Source: Cupriavidus cauae (GTDB lineage Bacteria > Pseudomonadota > Gammaproteobacteria > Burkholderiales > Burkholderiaceae). Taken from it: a DNA stretch of 64,000 bases. Of the stretch, positions 1 to 8,537 are shown one piece after another; within the stretch, counting starts at the first letter, position 1; the number at the start of each line of letters is the position of its first letter. The position numbers and the translations under genes are program-made. Location: positions 248,001-312,000 of the forward strand of contig NZ_VWRN01000045.1 in NCBI RefSeq assembly GCF_008632125.1, written 5' to 3'. The notes below the pieces were generated by a model. The model was not told where the DNA came from and did not search any database. It saw only the letters and a program-made list of their open reading frames with translations.

Positions 1-125
1 TTGCCGACGCGGAGTTGTATCGCACCGTGAGCTATCTGAGCCAGATCTCGCCGACGTTCTCGCTGCGCGGCGGCACGCGGGAAATCCTGCGCGGGATGAT
101 TGCCCGCAGCCTGGGACTACGCTAG
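1..125 (+). CDS. Acyl-CoA dehydrogenase, C-terminal end (partial)
   Basis: Only the last 40 codons are in the window; the reading frame starts at base 3 and the TAG stop is at 123-125. The tail, with the segments SLRGGTREILRGMIARSLGL, is the usual C-terminus of acyl-CoA dehydrogenases, where the GGT.EI...IA segment lies near the FAD and subunit interface. A second acyl-CoA dehydrogenase follows on the same strand, so the two probably form a heteromeric or consecutive pair. Substrate cannot be judged from the fragment. Confidence 0.75.
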   Translation, partial: ADAELYRTVSYLSQISPTFSLRGGTREILRGMIARSLGLR

Positions 126-187
126 GGCGTTAGGGCGTTAGGGCGTTAGGGCGTTGGAGCGTTAGGGCGTTAGAGCGCTAGGGCATT
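124..187. repeat. 8-bp tandem array, about 8 copies of AGGGCGTT
   Basis: Eight consecutive 8-mers, five perfect AGGGCGTT and the rest with one to three changes, begin inside the stop codon of the upstream gene and end about 45 bases before the next start. No inverted repeat or T-run is present, so this is not a terminator. It is the first of many different short arrays in the window. Confidence 0.9.
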
Positions 188-231
188 GACGCGTCAGGGC
201 GCGAGGACGCCAGGCGCGAGGAGAGACCACC

Positions 232-1233
232 ATGTTCGTCGAAGCGATCGAATCGATTCTGCAGGATGCCTGCACGAGCGCCGCGGTGCGGGCCATCGAG
301 GACGGCGGCAGCCCGCGGGGGCTATGGGACGCCATCGCGGATGCCGGATTCGTGGAGCTGCTCATGCCCGAGCAGGACGGCGGCGCCGGCCTGGCACTGT
401 CCGAGCTCGCGCCCGTGCTGATTGCCATGGGGCGCCATCCGCTGCCGGTGCCGCTGGCGCAGTCGGTGGCTGCGCGGGGGCTGTTGCGCCGAGCCGGGCT
501 GACGGTCCCGCCGGGAATGATCACGCTGGCACAGGCCGGCGCACGCGAAGCCGATGGCGGGTTGGTGTGCCCGATCACGCCGTACGGTGCGATCGCCGAC
601 CACGTGGTGCTGGGCCTCGACGACGGGCTGTTGCTGCTCGATGCCGGCGCGGCGAGCCGTATTGCCACCGGCGTGCACCGCGACCAGGCCGCGACGCTGC
701 GCTGGCCGGCGCAGTCGGTGCCCGAGCCCGTGCCGGCCTCCGGTGCCGACGTCGGGGCATGGGGCGCGGCGCTGCATGCCGCGCTGATCGCCGGCGCCGC
801 GCGTCGGGTGTTCGATCTCACGCTGCAATACTGCAATGACCGCACGCAGTTCGGCCGCGCGATCGGCAAATTCCAGGCGGTGCAGCACCAGCTCAGCGTG
901 ATGGCCGAACTGGTGGCTGCCAGCCATATCGCCGCGCAGATCGCCTTTGCCGGCGATGGCGACCAGCCCGACCGCGTTGCCGCGGCCGTGGCGAAGGCTC
1001 GCACCAGCGAGGCCGCCGCGAGCATCGCCGCCGCCGCGCACGCCTTGCACGGCGCGATCGGCATCACCGAGGAATACGATCTGCAGCTGCTGAGCCGGCG
1101 GCTGCATCAATGGCGGATGGCCCACGGCTCCGAGGCGTTCTGGGAGCCGGTGGTTGGCGCGGCCTGCCTGGCGTCCGGACACGCCACGGTGGTGGACTTC
1201 ATTCGTGCGGTGACGGACTGCCCCGCACACTGA
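232..1233 (+). CDS. Acyl-CoA dehydrogenase family protein
   Basis: A 333-residue flavoprotein predicted to oxidise an acyl-CoA thioester to the enoyl-CoA. The N-terminal helical part (about 1-110) is followed by a short middle domain and a C-terminal helical domain (about 175-325). The segment GAIGITEEYDLQLLSRRL near residue 285 corresponds to the family's GGxGxTxExxL motif. At 333 residues it is shorter than the usual 380-400, mainly in the middle domain, which is typical of the small partner in paired dehydrogenases of steroid or aromatic side-chain breakdown. The start is set by GAGGAG about 7 bases before the ATG. It follows another acyl-CoA dehydrogenase on the same strand. Substrate unknown. 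Confidence 0.85.
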   Translation: MFVEAIESILQDACTSAAVRAIEDGGSPRGLWDAIADAGFVELLMPEQDGGAGLALSELAPVLIAMGRHPLPVPLAQSVAARGLLRRAGLTVPPGMITLAQAGAREADGGLVCPITPYGAIADHVVLGLDDGLLLLDAGAASRIATGVHRDQAATLRWPAQSVPEPVPASGADVGAWGAALHAALIAGAARRVFDLTLQYCNDRTQFGRAIGKFQAVQHQLSVMAELVAASHIAAQIAFAGDGDQPDRVAAAVAKARTSEAAASIAAAAHALHGAIGITEEYDLQLLSRRLHQWRMAHGSEAFWEPVVGAACLASGHATVVDFIRAVTDCPAH

Positions 1234-1240
1234 CGTCGCC

Positions 1241-1324
1241 GCCGACCGCCGACCGCCGACCGCCGACCGCCGACCGCCGACCGCCGACCGCCGACCGCCG
1301 ACTGCCGACCGCCGACCGCCGACC
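1241..1324. repeat. 7-bp tandem array, 12 copies of GCCGACC
   Basis: Twelve head-to-tail 7-mers GCCGACC with one mismatch (copy 9) fill the gap between two convergent genes, the acyl-CoA dehydrogenase ending at 1233 and phnM ending at 1392. A degenerate CAGCAGC-type tail follows to about 1370. The unit length is not a multiple of three, so it does not maintain a reading frame. Confidence 0.92.
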
Positions 1325-1391
1325 GCCAGCAGCCAGCAGCCGGCAGCCAGCCACCGTCAGCCGCGAGCCAGCGTGCGGGCGCGGCCTCCAA

Positions 1392-2606
1392 TCACACCGC
1401 TTCGAACACCTTCTCTCGCATCGCTGGCCGCCCGGCGCTGCCGGGCAATGCCCGATACCCAGCCGCGAACACCAGCCGGCCTGCCGACCACGTATGCGTG
1501 ATCATCGGCTGCCCGGCTACATGGGCCACTGCAGTCACGTCCGCACGCAAGCCCGGCGCCAGGCGGCCCCGATCGTGCAACAGGCACGCGTCCGCGGGAT
1601 TGGCGGTGACCAGCGCAGCCGCCTCGTTCAGCGGCAACTCGGCCAGGCGAGCCGCGGCAAACGCGGCGGCGATCAGCGTCGACGGCTGGTAGTCGGAACA
1701 CAGGATATGGCCGACGCCGGCCTGGATCGCATCGATCGCGCGCATCGAGCCGCTCTGGCTGCGGCCACGCAGCACGTTGGGCGCACCGAAGATCGTCGGC
1801 AAGGCCTGTGCGGCGGCCGCCTGTGCGGTGTCGAGGTTGATTGGAAACTCGCTCATCCGCACGCCGAGGGCCTGCATCGCCGCGATCCGCTGCGGCGAAT
1901 CGTCGTCGTGGCTGGCCGTCGGCACGCCGAGTTCATGCGCGCGGGACAGCAGCCGGCGCACCCGGTCGTGCGCACCGTCGCGCTGCTCGGCCTTCTTCGC
2001 CGCGGCGTCCGCCGCTTCCTCGCGGCTCATGCCATGGTTGCCGACCATGTAGGCGAGGTACGCGTCGAGGGTCTTGAACTGGCCTTGTCCCGGCGAATGG
2101 TCCATCACCGACAGCAGGTCGACGACGCCCTCCAGCATCAGCATCTCGAGCACCGGCACCGCGGCCGGATCGGTGACCTCATAGCGGCAGTGGATGCGGT
2201 TGTCGACCAGGCTGTGGTCGCGATACGCCGCCACCGTGCGCACCAGCGCGGCGGCGGTGTCGTTGTTGCGCACGCCGAACTGATTGTTGGCGAAGGACAG
2301 CGCATGGTAGGGCGTGGTGATGCCGGCCGCCGCATTGCGCCGGTCCACCTGTGCCACGGCGAAGTCCATCGGGAACAGCACGTTGGCGCGCGGTTCCACT
2401 TCCTTCTCGATCGCGTCGCAATGGACGTCGATCAGGCCGGGCATCACCGTGTGTCCGGGCAGCGCCATCACGTTGGCCAGCGCCGGCACCGTGGCCGGGT
2501 CGGGTTCGATGGCGGCGATACGCCCGTCTTCGATCAGCAGCGCGCTGTCTTGCAGCACGCGGTCGGGCAGCACCAGGGTGACGTGCGTCAGGTAAGTGGC
2601 GGACAT
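1392..2606 (-). CDS. phnM: Alpha-D-ribose 1-methylphosphonate 5-triphosphate diphosphatase PhnM
   Basis: A 404-residue amidohydrolase-superfamily enzyme that removes pyrophosphate from ribose 1-alkylphosphonate 5-triphosphate, giving the substrate of the C-P lyase PhnJ. The segment MPGLIDVHCDAIEKE near residue 55 is the metal-binding PGxxDxHxD strand; later segments include TASHDDDS and LCSDYQPS, typical of PhnM. The ATG at 2606 is chosen over an upstream in-frame codon at 2663 because GGAG lies six bases before it. It is the last gene of the phnGHIJKLM run, 53 bases after phnL. Length matches family members (about 380). Confidence 0.95.
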   Translation of the reverse strand: MSATYLTHVTLVLPDRVLQDSALLIEDGRIAAIEPDPATVPALANVMALPGHTVMPGLIDVHCDAIEKEVEPRANVLFPMDFAVAQVDRRNAAAGITTPYHALSFANNQFGVRNNDTAAALVRTVAAYRDHSLVDNRIHCRYEVTDPAAVPVLEMLMLEGVVDLLSVMDHSPGQGQFKTLDAYLAYMVGNHGMSREEAADAAAKKAEQRDGAHDRVRRLLSRAHELGVPTASHDDDSPQRIAAMQALGVRMSEFPINLDTAQAAAAQALPTIFGAPNVLRGRSQSGSMRAIDAIQAGVGHILCSDYQPSTLIAAAFAAARLAELPLNEAAALVTANPADACLLHDRGRLAPGLRADVTAVAHVAGQPMITHTWSAGRLVFAAGYRALPGSAGRPAMREKVFEAV

Positions 2607-2659
2607 GTCCGGCTCCGTGTTGGTTCGGCTAGGGTGCGGATAGGGTTGGTGGCCGCGAA

Positions 2660-3397
2660 TCACGCGATCGCGGTGGCCGGCTGCAACGGCAGCAGGCGCG
2701 TGGCGACCGCATCGCGGACCGCTTCGTCGTGGAAGATGCCGATCAGGCAGCGGCCCTCGGCAAGCGCCTCGCGGATCAGCGCGATGACGACGGCGCGGTT
2801 GTCGGCATCAAGGGAGGCGGTGGGCTCGTCGAGCAGCAGGATCGGGTGGCCGCCGATCAGGCCGCGCGCGATATTGACGCGCTGCTGTTCGCCGCCGGAG
2901 AAGGTCGCCGGCGGCAGCTCCCACAGTCGGCGCGGCAGGTTCAGGCGTTCCAGCAGCGCCGCGGCGCGCGCGCGGGCCACGTTGCGGTCGACGCCGCGCT
3001 GCTGCAGCGGCTCGGCCACGACGTCGAGCGCGCCGACACGCGGAATCGCGCGCAGGAACTGGCTGACGTAGCCGATCACGTCGCGGCGCAGCCTCAGCAC
3101 ACGTTGCTCCGGCGCGTTGGTCAGCTCGACCCAGGGTGCGCCTTCCGCGCTGGTATCGCGCAACCGGATACTGCCTTTGGTGGCCAGGTAGTTGCCGTAC
3201 AGGCATCGCAGCAAGGTGCTCTTGCCGGTGCCGGACCGTCCGGACAGCACCAGGCATTCGCCGCGCGCCGCCTCGAAATCGACCGACTGCAGCACCGGCA
3301 GCCGGATGCCGCCCTGGTTGTGCAAGGTGAACATCTTGCCGAGGCCGCGGACCTCGATCAGCGTCTGTGCATGCTCTGCCTGCTGTGCTTGGCTCAT
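2660..3397 (-). CDS. phnL: Phosphonate C-P lyase system protein PhnL (ABC-type ATPase)
   Basis: A 245-residue ABC-type ATPase of the C-P lyase machinery rather than a transporter subunit. Walker A GRSGTGKST is at residues 53-61, the signature FSGGEQQR is intact, and Walker B ILLLDEPTASLD is followed by the switch histidine in GIFHDE. In E. coli PhnL works with PhnG, H and I in joining the phosphonate to the ribose of ATP, although its exact role there is not settled. It starts three bases after the phnK stop codon, which indicates tight translational coupling. Confidence 0.95.
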   Translation of the reverse strand: MSQAQQAEHAQTLIEVRGLGKMFTLHNQGGIRLPVLQSVDFEAARGECLVLSGRSGTGKSTLLRCLYGNYLATKGSIRLRDTSAEGAPWVELTNAPEQRVLRLRRDVIGYVSQFLRAIPRVGALDVVAEPLQQRGVDRNVARARAAALLERLNLPRRLWELPPATFSGGEQQRVNIARGLIGGHPILLLDEPTASLDADNRAVVIALIREALAEGRCLIGIFHDEAVRDAVATRLLPLQPATAIA

Positions 3398-3400
3398 GGT

Positions 3401-4177
3401 TCAACCCTGCAGAATGGAAGAGACCAGCAGCTGCGTATACGGATGCTGCGGGTCGTCGAGGATCTGGTCGGTCAGCCCTTGCTCGACCACGCGCCCGCCC
3501 TGCATCACCAGCGTGCGGTGGGCCAGCAGCCGCGCGACGGCGAGGTCGTGGGTCACCAGGATGGCGGCGAGGTCGAGGTCCGATACCAGCCGGCGCAGCA
3601 GGTCGAGCAAGCGCGCCTGTACCGAGACGTCGAGCGAGGCCGTGGGCTCGTCCATGAAGACCAGGCGCGGATGCGTGACCAGATTGCGTGCGATCTGCAG
3701 GCGCTGCTGCATGCCGCCGGAGAAGGCATGGGGCGTGTCGTCCAGCCGCGCCAGATCGATCTCCATCTTTTCCAGCCAGGCGCCCGCGATCTCGCGCAGC
3801 TCGCCGTAGTGGCGTTGTCCGACCGCCATCAGCCGCTCGGCGATATTGGCGCCGGCGCTGACCTGCATGCGCAGGCCGTCGCGGGCATGCTGGTGCACGA
3901 AGCCCCAGTCGGTACGCGCCAGCAGGCGCAGGCGTGCGCTCGACAGCGTGGCGAGATCCGTCAGGCCGGACTCGCGCATGTCGTAGCTGACGGTGCCGCG
4001 CTGCGCCGGCGCCTGCATCGACAGGGCCTGCAGCAGCGTGCTCTTGCCCGAGCCGGATTCCCCGACGATGCACAGCACTTCGCCGGGATACAGATCGAAG
4101 CTGACGTCATGACAGCCATGGACGCCGTCCCAGGTGCGCGTCAGCCCGCGCACCGACAGCAATGGCGTCGCGCTCAT
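3401..4177 (-). CDS. phnK: Phosphonate C-P lyase system protein PhnK (ABC-type ATPase)
   Basis: A 258-residue ABC-type ATPase known in E. coli to bind the PhnGHIJ core complex. Walker A GESGSGKST is at residues 39-47, the signature FSGGMQQR is clear, and Walker B is LVFMDEPTASLD. The frame is open far upstream (to 5233), but the ATG at 4177 overlaps the phnJ stop codon as ATGA and gives the expected family length (E. coli 252), so the longer reading is a shadow of phnJ. Confidence 0.95.
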   Translation of the reverse strand: MSATPLLSVRGLTRTWDGVHGCHDVSFDLYPGEVLCIVGESGSGKSTLLQALSMQAPAQRGTVSYDMRESGLTDLATLSSARLRLLARTDWGFVHQHARDGLRMQVSAGANIAERLMAVGQRHYGELREIAGAWLEKMEIDLARLDDTPHAFSGGMQQRLQIARNLVTHPRLVFMDEPTASLDVSVQARLLDLLRRLVSDLDLAAILVTHDLAVARLLAHRTLVMQGGRVVEQGLTDQILDDPQHPYTQLLVSSILQG

Positions 4178-5115
4178 CGCACACCTCCCGCGGCCGGATC
4201 GGCGGCCTCGGCGGCCTCGGTGGCTTCGGCTGCCTTGATGGTCTGTTGTGCCTGGCGATCGGCGCAGTACTCGGTGTCCGAGCAGACGAACATACGCGTA
4301 CCGGCGTCGTCGGTGATGATCTCGTCCAGGTAGCTGTCGGTGGCGCCGCACTGCGCGCAGCAGCTCGACCACTTCTCGACCGTGAAGGGATGGTCGGCAA
4401 AGTCCAGGCTCTTGACCGAGGTGTAGGGCGGCACCGCGTACACGCGCTTCTCGCGGCCGGCACCGAACAACATCAGGGCCGGGTTGCGGTCCAGCTTGGG
4501 GTTGTCGAACTTGGGGATCGGCGAGGGCCGCATCATGTAGCGCTGGTTGACGATGACCGGATAGTCGTAGGTCGTGGCGATATGGCCGTGACGGGCGATA
4601 TCTTCGTAGAGCTTGACGTGCATGGCACCGTATTCCGCCAGCGCATGCATCGTGCGCGTCTCGGTCTCGCTCGGCTCCAGCCAGCGCAGCGGCTCGGGGA
4701 TCGGCACCTGGAACACCATGGTCTGCCCTTCGCGCAGCGGCGTTTCCGGAACGCGATGGCGGGTCTGGATGATGCTGGCCTCGGCGGTGCGCTCCGTGGT
4801 GCGTACGCCGGTCACCCGGCCGAAGAAGCGGCGGATGTTGATGGCATTGGTGGTGTCGTCCGAGCCCTGGTCGATGACCTTGAGCACATCCTGCCGGCCG
4901 ATGATGGCGGCGGTGACCTGGATGCCGCCGGTGCCCCAGCCATAGGGCAGCGGCATCTCGCGGCTGCCGAACGGGACCTGGTAGCCGGGAATCGCCACCG
5001 CCTTCAGCAGGGCGCGGCGCAGCATGCGCTTGGTCGATTCGTCGAGGTAGCCGAAGTTGTAGTGCGCGTCGCGCGTGGTGACTTCCGCGGAGAGCGGGGC
5101 GATGGCGGCGGTCAT
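4174..5115 (-). CDS. phnJ: Alpha-D-ribose 1-methylphosphonate 5-phosphate C-P lyase PhnJ
   Basis: The radical-SAM enzyme that breaks the carbon-phosphorus bond, releasing the alkane and leaving ribose 1,2-cyclic phosphate 5-phosphate. The four cluster cysteines follow the family pattern C-x2-C-x21-C-x5-C at residues 253, 256, 278 and 284. The protein is 313 residues, against 281 in E. coli. The extra length is mostly C-terminal, with an alanine/glutamate-rich tract (TEAAEAAD) encoded by short imperfect DNA repeats. The start ATG at 5115 overlaps the phnI stop codon as ATGA, and the stop overlaps the phnK start. Confidence 0.97.
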   Translation of the reverse strand: MTAAIAPLSAEVTTRDAHYNFGYLDESTKRMLRRALLKAVAIPGYQVPFGSREMPLPYGWGTGGIQVTAAIIGRQDVLKVIDQGSDDTTNAINIRRFFGRVTGVRTTERTAEASIIQTRHRVPETPLREGQTMVFQVPIPEPLRWLEPSETETRTMHALAEYGAMHVKLYEDIARHGHIATTYDYPVIVNQRYMMRPSPIPKFDNPKLDRNPALMLFGAGREKRVYAVPPYTSVKSLDFADHPFTVEKWSSCCAQCGATDSYLDEIITDDAGTRMFVCSDTEYCADRQAQQTIKAAEATEAAEAADPAAGGVR

Positions 5116-6296
5116 GCGACGCTCTCCTCCTGGGGCTGGCACTGCGGTGCGGTCTCGTCGCGGTCGGTGGCGCGGGCGGAAGGGGCTGCCGTTCGTGTAT
5201 CGGCGGCCGGTTCGGCCGCTTGCCGCTGCGCACGCAGCCGGCGCAGCAGTTCGAGATTGGTCTGGAAGTCCACGTAGTGCGGCAGCTTCAGATGCTGGAC
5301 GAAGCCCGAGGCCTCGACGTTGTCGCTGTGGTACAGCATGAATTCGATGTCGTTGGCGGGGTTGTCGGCGGCCTCGCCGAGGTCCGCGGCGCGCATCGCC
5401 CGATCGACCAGCGCCATCGACATCGCCTTGCGCTCGTTGTAGCCGAATACCAGGCCATAGCCGCGGGTAAAGCAGGGCGCTTCCTTGGCGTTGCCGGCGA
5501 AGTCGTTGATCATCTGGCATTCGGTCAGTTCGATCTCGCCGATGGTCACGGCAAAGCCCAGTTCCTCGACGAACAGCTCGACCTCCGCGGTGCCATAGCG
5601 AATCTCGGCGGCAAACGGATGCGAATTGCCGTATCCGCGTTGCGTCGAATAGCCCATCGACAGCAGGAAGCCTTCGTCGGCCCGCGCCAGGTTCTGCAGA
5701 CGGGCCGCGCGGCTGGCCGGGAAGGTCAGCGGCTCGCGGGTCAGGTCGGCTGGAGCGGGATCGCCCGGCGGAATGGGCTCGGCCTCGACCAGGCCGTCTG
5801 CTTGCAGCAGGTCGGTTACGCGCGGCATCGTTTGAACTTCCTCTGCCGTGTCCGTGATCGGCGGGGCGATGCACGCCTGCGGAGCGCTATCGGCTTCGAG
5901 CGAGAAGTCCAGCAGGCGCTGCGTATAGTCGTAGGTCGGCCCGAGGACCTGTCCGCCCGGCACGTCCTTGAAGGTCGACGAGATTCGCCGGCGCAGCCGC
6001 ATCGCGCCGGTATCGAGCGGCAGCGTGTAGCCGAAGCGCGCCAGCGTGGTGCGATACGCGCGCAGCAGGAACACCGCCTCGATTTGGTCGCCGGCGGCCT
6101 GCTTCAATGCCAGCGCGGCGAGATGCGGATCGTACAGCGAGCCCTCGGCCATCACGCGGGAGATGGCGAGCGGCATCTGCTCGCGGATCTGGGCCAGCGT
6201 CAGCTCCGGCACCGCAGGATCGCCGCGGCGATACGCGTCGACCATGCGGTACGAATTCAGGATGGCGCGTTCTCCGCCCTTGACTGCGACGTACAT
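5112..6296 (-). CDS. phnI: C-P lyase core subunit PhnI (nucleosidase/transferase)
   Basis: A 394-residue core subunit. With PhnG, PhnH and PhnL it catalyses displacement of adenine from ATP by methylphosphonate, making ribose 1-methylphosphonate 5-triphosphate. The N-terminus MYVAVKGGERAI and the segment TYDYTQRLLDFSLE are characteristic of PhnI. Compared with E. coli (354 residues) the extra length is C-terminal and low in complexity. It begins one base after the phnH stop and overlaps phnJ by four bases. Confidence 0.95.
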   Translation of the reverse strand: MYVAVKGGERAILNSYRMVDAYRRGDPAVPELTLAQIREQMPLAISRVMAEGSLYDPHLAALALKQAAGDQIEAVFLLRAYRTTLARFGYTLPLDTGAMRLRRRISSTFKDVPGGQVLGPTYDYTQRLLDFSLEADSAPQACIAPPITDTAEEVQTMPRVTDLLQADGLVEAEPIPPGDPAPADLTREPLTFPASRAARLQNLARADEGFLLSMGYSTQRGYGNSHPFAAEIRYGTAEVELFVEELGFAVTIGEIELTECQMINDFAGNAKEAPCFTRGYGLVFGYNERKAMSMALVDRAMRAADLGEAADNPANDIEFMLYHSDNVEASGFVQHLKLPHYVDFQTNLELLRRLRAQRQAAEPAADTRTAAPSARATDRDETAPQCQPQEESVA

Positions 6297-6297
6297 G

Positions 6298-6915
6298 TCA
6301 GTCCTCCACCAGTGTGGTGCGCGGCAACGCGCAGATCCGTTCGCCGGCGGTCAGCAGCAGGTCCACGCCCAACGGAAAGCCGGCATGGTTGGCCTGCCGT
6401 TGCCGGCGGAAGTCTTCGGGCAGGCCGGCTACACGCAGCGTGCGCGTGGTCTCGATGCCGGGGCCGCGCAGCGTCAGCATGCTGCCTTCGTCGAGCGAAG
6501 CGACCTCGACGATCAGCGTGGCCGAGCGGTCGGGAAAGGCAGGATCGCCCTGCGCGCAGCCCCGCAGCGCCGGCATGTCATGGCCGGCCGGTACGCAGAC
6601 GAACTGCGCGGCGGCGACATCGTCGACCAGCGGGCAGCCGCAGTGAAAGCGCAGGAACGCGCCGGCCGACGCGGCCATGTCGGCCGGCAACCAGACCGGC
6701 GTATCGGGATCGGCGAGCGTCAGCAGCAGGGCGGTCATCGCGGGAGACAGACCGTCTGGCACACCGCAATCCGCCGTCAGCGCTTCGATGCGGCCCGGAT
6801 GGGCGAACGCCTGCAGCGTCGCGCGAAAGACCACCTGCGCGTCGTCGACGGGATGATCGAAGCCGGGCAGCAGCGACGCGGTGGATTGGCTCGGCATGGA
6901 ATGCAGGGTCGGCAT
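6298..6915 (-). CDS. phnH: C-P lyase core subunit PhnH
   Basis: A 205-residue core subunit of the PhnGHIJ complex, structurally a degenerate PLP-transferase fold without PLP in the E. coli protein. The segments LLPGFDHPVDDAQVVFRATL and HPGRIEAL near the N-terminus are typical. The ATG at 6915 is preferred over the long upstream opening because it follows the phnG stop by one base and gives the family length (E. coli 194). Confidence 0.93.
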   Translation of the reverse strand: MPTLHSMPSQSTASLLPGFDHPVDDAQVVFRATLQAFAHPGRIEALTADCGVPDGLSPAMTALLLTLADPDTPVWLPADMAASAGAFLRFHCGCPLVDDVAAAQFVCVPAGHDMPALRGCAQGDPAFPDRSATLIVEVASLDEGSMLTLRGPGIETTRTLRVAGLPEDFRRQRQANHAGFPLGVDLLLTAGERICALPRTTLVED

Positions 6916-6916
6916 C

Positions 6917-7489
6917 TCAGTCCTCTCCGCGGGCCATCGTGAAGAATTCGACGCGGGTCTGCGCGGCTGCGGCCGCCTGCGCCGCGTCGCGTTCGGCCAG
7001 CGTGCGCGCCAGCGGTTCGAGCACGATCTGCTGGACGCGAGCGTGCCATTCCGGCCGCTGCAGCAGCGCGTCCAGCACGGCCGCCTGTTCGACATGGCGG
7101 GGACAGCGGCCCATGACATAGGCCACGCCGGCGATCGCCGCCTCTTCGGTCGGCGTCGGGCCCGGTTCCAGCACCACCGCGCAGCGCGTCACGGTCATCT
7201 CGCCGAGGTTGAACTGCGCACCGGTGCCGCCGGTACGCCCGCGCACCATCGCCATGCCGGACTCCGGCTTGCGCAGCAGGCGGTAGGCGGGCAGCGGTCC
7301 CTGCTGGCCCAGCCGCCGGTAGGCGCCATCGAGGGTTTCGGTATCTGCCAGCGCCAGGATCCGCAGCCATGCGGCCCGTGACGCGTCGGCGCTGTCGCCG
7401 ATGTCGCCGGTTTGGCCGACTTCACCGATTTGGCCGCCTCTCTGGCCGTGTTCGCCGCGCTCGCCGTGTTCGCCGATCTTGCCTTTCAT
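6917..7489 (-). CDS. phnG: C-P lyase core subunit PhnG with collagen-like N-terminal extension
   Basis: A 190-residue first gene of the phnGHIJKLM run. From about residue 40 (RAAWLRILALAD) to the end it matches PhnG, including MAMVRGRTGGTGAQFNLGE and the helical C-terminus. E. coli PhnG is about 150 residues. The additional N-terminal 35 residues form a glycine-rich tract (GEHGERGEHGQRGG...) encoded by imperfect 9-bp repeats, not seen in the family core. Two ATGs are six bases apart; 7489 is chosen because AGGG lies six bases before it, while the ATG at 7495 touches that sequence. A leaderless start at 7495 remains possible given the nearby promoter. Confidence 0.9.
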   Translation of the reverse strand: MKGKIGEHGERGEHGQRGGQIGEVGQTGDIGDSADASRAAWLRILALADTETLDGAYRRLGQQGPLPAYRLLRKPESGMAMVRGRTGGTGAQFNLGEMTVTRCAVVLEPGPTPTEEAAIAGVAYVMGRCPRHVEQAAVLDALLQRPEWHARVQQIVLEPLARTLAERDAAQAAAAAQTRVEFFTMARGED

Positions 7490-7501
7490 CGTCATCCCTA
7501 T

Positions 7502-7533
7502 ACGTCTATACGTTTAGATGTCAGCTGCAACAA
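7502..7533 (-). promoter_or_regulatory. Candidate phnG promoter with overlapping GntR/HutC-type operator
   Basis: On the minus strand TTGTTG (7528-7533), a 17-base spacer and TATAGA (7505-7510) form a plausible -35/-10 pair. The near-palindrome ACGTCTATACGT (7502-7513) contains GTCTATAC, which fits the GTnTAnAC consensus bound by HutC-subfamily GntR repressors, and overlaps the -10. PhnF, the adjacent regulator, belongs to that subfamily. The expected transcription start (about 7498) falls almost on the start codon, so either the message is nearly leaderless or another promoter is also used. Confidence 0.55.
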
Positions 7534-7650
7534 CACGGCGCTACTAGACCACGGCGGCATGACTGTTTGATGACGAGCCCGAATCGTGATCGGGCACCTC
7601 GCACGAGTGCATGCGGCTCGGGCACAATCGCACGATGCGATGGCTGCTGA

Positions 7651-7683
7651 ATGACAGCGCGCAATGACAGCGCGCAATGACAA
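7651..7683. repeat. 13-bp direct repeat before phnF
   Basis: ATGACAGCGCGCA occurs twice in tandem followed by a partial third copy (ATGACAAG), immediately before the phnF ribosome binding region. The repeats supply additional in-frame ATG codons upstream of the chosen phnF start. Confidence 0.8.
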
Positions 7684-7697
7684 GAGGAATCAGGACG

Positions 7698-8432
7698 ATG
7701 TCGGAACGAGAAGTCGAACGGGGCTCGGGCGTCGCGGTATGGCGCCAGATCGGGGAGGCGCTGGCCGATGACATCCGCAAGAAGCTGTACGGGCCCGGCG
7801 AGCAGCTGCCGCCGGAGTCCGAGCTGGCGATGCGCTTCGCCGTCAATCGCCATACCGTGCGGCGGGCCATGAGCGAACTCGAGCAAAGCGGCCTGGTGCG
7901 GATCGAGCAGGGCCGCGGCACCTTCGTGCAGGAGCATGCGATCGACTACGCGATCGCGCGGCGTACCCGTTTCTCGCAGAATCTCGCCGCGCAAGGCATA
8001 CGCGGCCATGTCGAATTCGTCGGCAGCCATGTCAGCCGCCTGCCCGAGGTCGCCCGGCATCTGGGGATCGCGCGCACGGCGCCGGTGCTGCATGTGCAGA
8101 TGGTCGGCAAGGCCGAAGGCCGCCCCATCGACGTGGCCGAACACTACTTCGATTACCAGCGCTTCCCGGAGCTGGAGGATCAACTGCGCGACCAGCGCTC
8201 GATCTCGCGCGCCCTCGCGCAATGCGGCATCGCCGACTACACTCGCAAGTGGTCGCGCATCACGGCGGCGCTGCCCAGCGCGCCGGTCGCGCGGCTGCTG
8301 AACCAGCCGAAAACCAGGCCCGTGCTGCAGGTCGAGGCGCTGAACGTCGATATCGACGGCGCGCCGGTGCAGTACAGCATCACGCGGTTCGCCGGCGACT
8401 GGGTTCAGCTGACCGTATCGGATAACGACTGA
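7698..8432 (+). CDS. phnF: GntR/HutC-family transcriptional regulator PhnF
   Basis: A 244-residue regulator with an N-terminal winged helix (about residues 8-78; segments PPESELAMRFAVNRHTVRRA and GRGTFVQ) and a C-terminal UTRA effector domain (about 95-240). It is the expected repressor of the phn genes, sensing a phosphonate or a ribose-phosphate intermediate. It is divergent from phnG, and candidate operators lie on both sides of it (7504-7511 and 8468-8475). The start MSEREVE at 7698 is chosen over an in-frame ATG at 7677 that sits in a direct repeat; AGGA precedes it closely. Confidence 0.93.
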   Translation: MSEREVERGSGVAVWRQIGEALADDIRKKLYGPGEQLPPESELAMRFAVNRHTVRRAMSELEQSGLVRIEQGRGTFVQEHAIDYAIARRTRFSQNLAAQGIRGHVEFVGSHVSRLPEVARHLGIARTAPVLHVQMVGKAEGRPIDVAEHYFDYQRFPELEDQLRDQRSISRALAQCGIADYTRKWSRITAALPSAPVARLLNQPKTRPVLQVEALNVDIDGAPVQYSITRFAGDWVQLTVSDND

Positions 8433-8466
8433 TCCGCGGCGCGCGGGACGGCCTGGCTTGTCGATT

Positions 8467-8476
8467 GGTCTAGACA
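8467..8476. promoter_or_regulatory. Candidate PhnF operator GTCTAGAC
   Basis: The perfect 8-bp palindrome GTCTAGAC (8468-8475, in the context TTGGTCTAGACAT) matches the HutC-subfamily GTnTAnAC consensus. It lies in the 105-base gap between phnF and the DUF1045 gene, so it could control the DUF1045-phnN unit. The related GTCTATAC stands before phnG. Confidence 0.6.
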
Positions 8477-8537
8477 TCCGCCTGTCACCTTGCCGCGCTA
8501 GCCTGCCGCTTCGACCTACCGACCGACTGACACCAAC

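Noticed and set aside
1110..3071. Very long open frame of 653 codons on the + strand opposite phnM and phnL
   Set aside because: It is a GC-rich shadow: composition is dominated by Arg/His/Gln, it lacks a ribosome binding site, and phnM and phnL on the other strand match known families over their full length.
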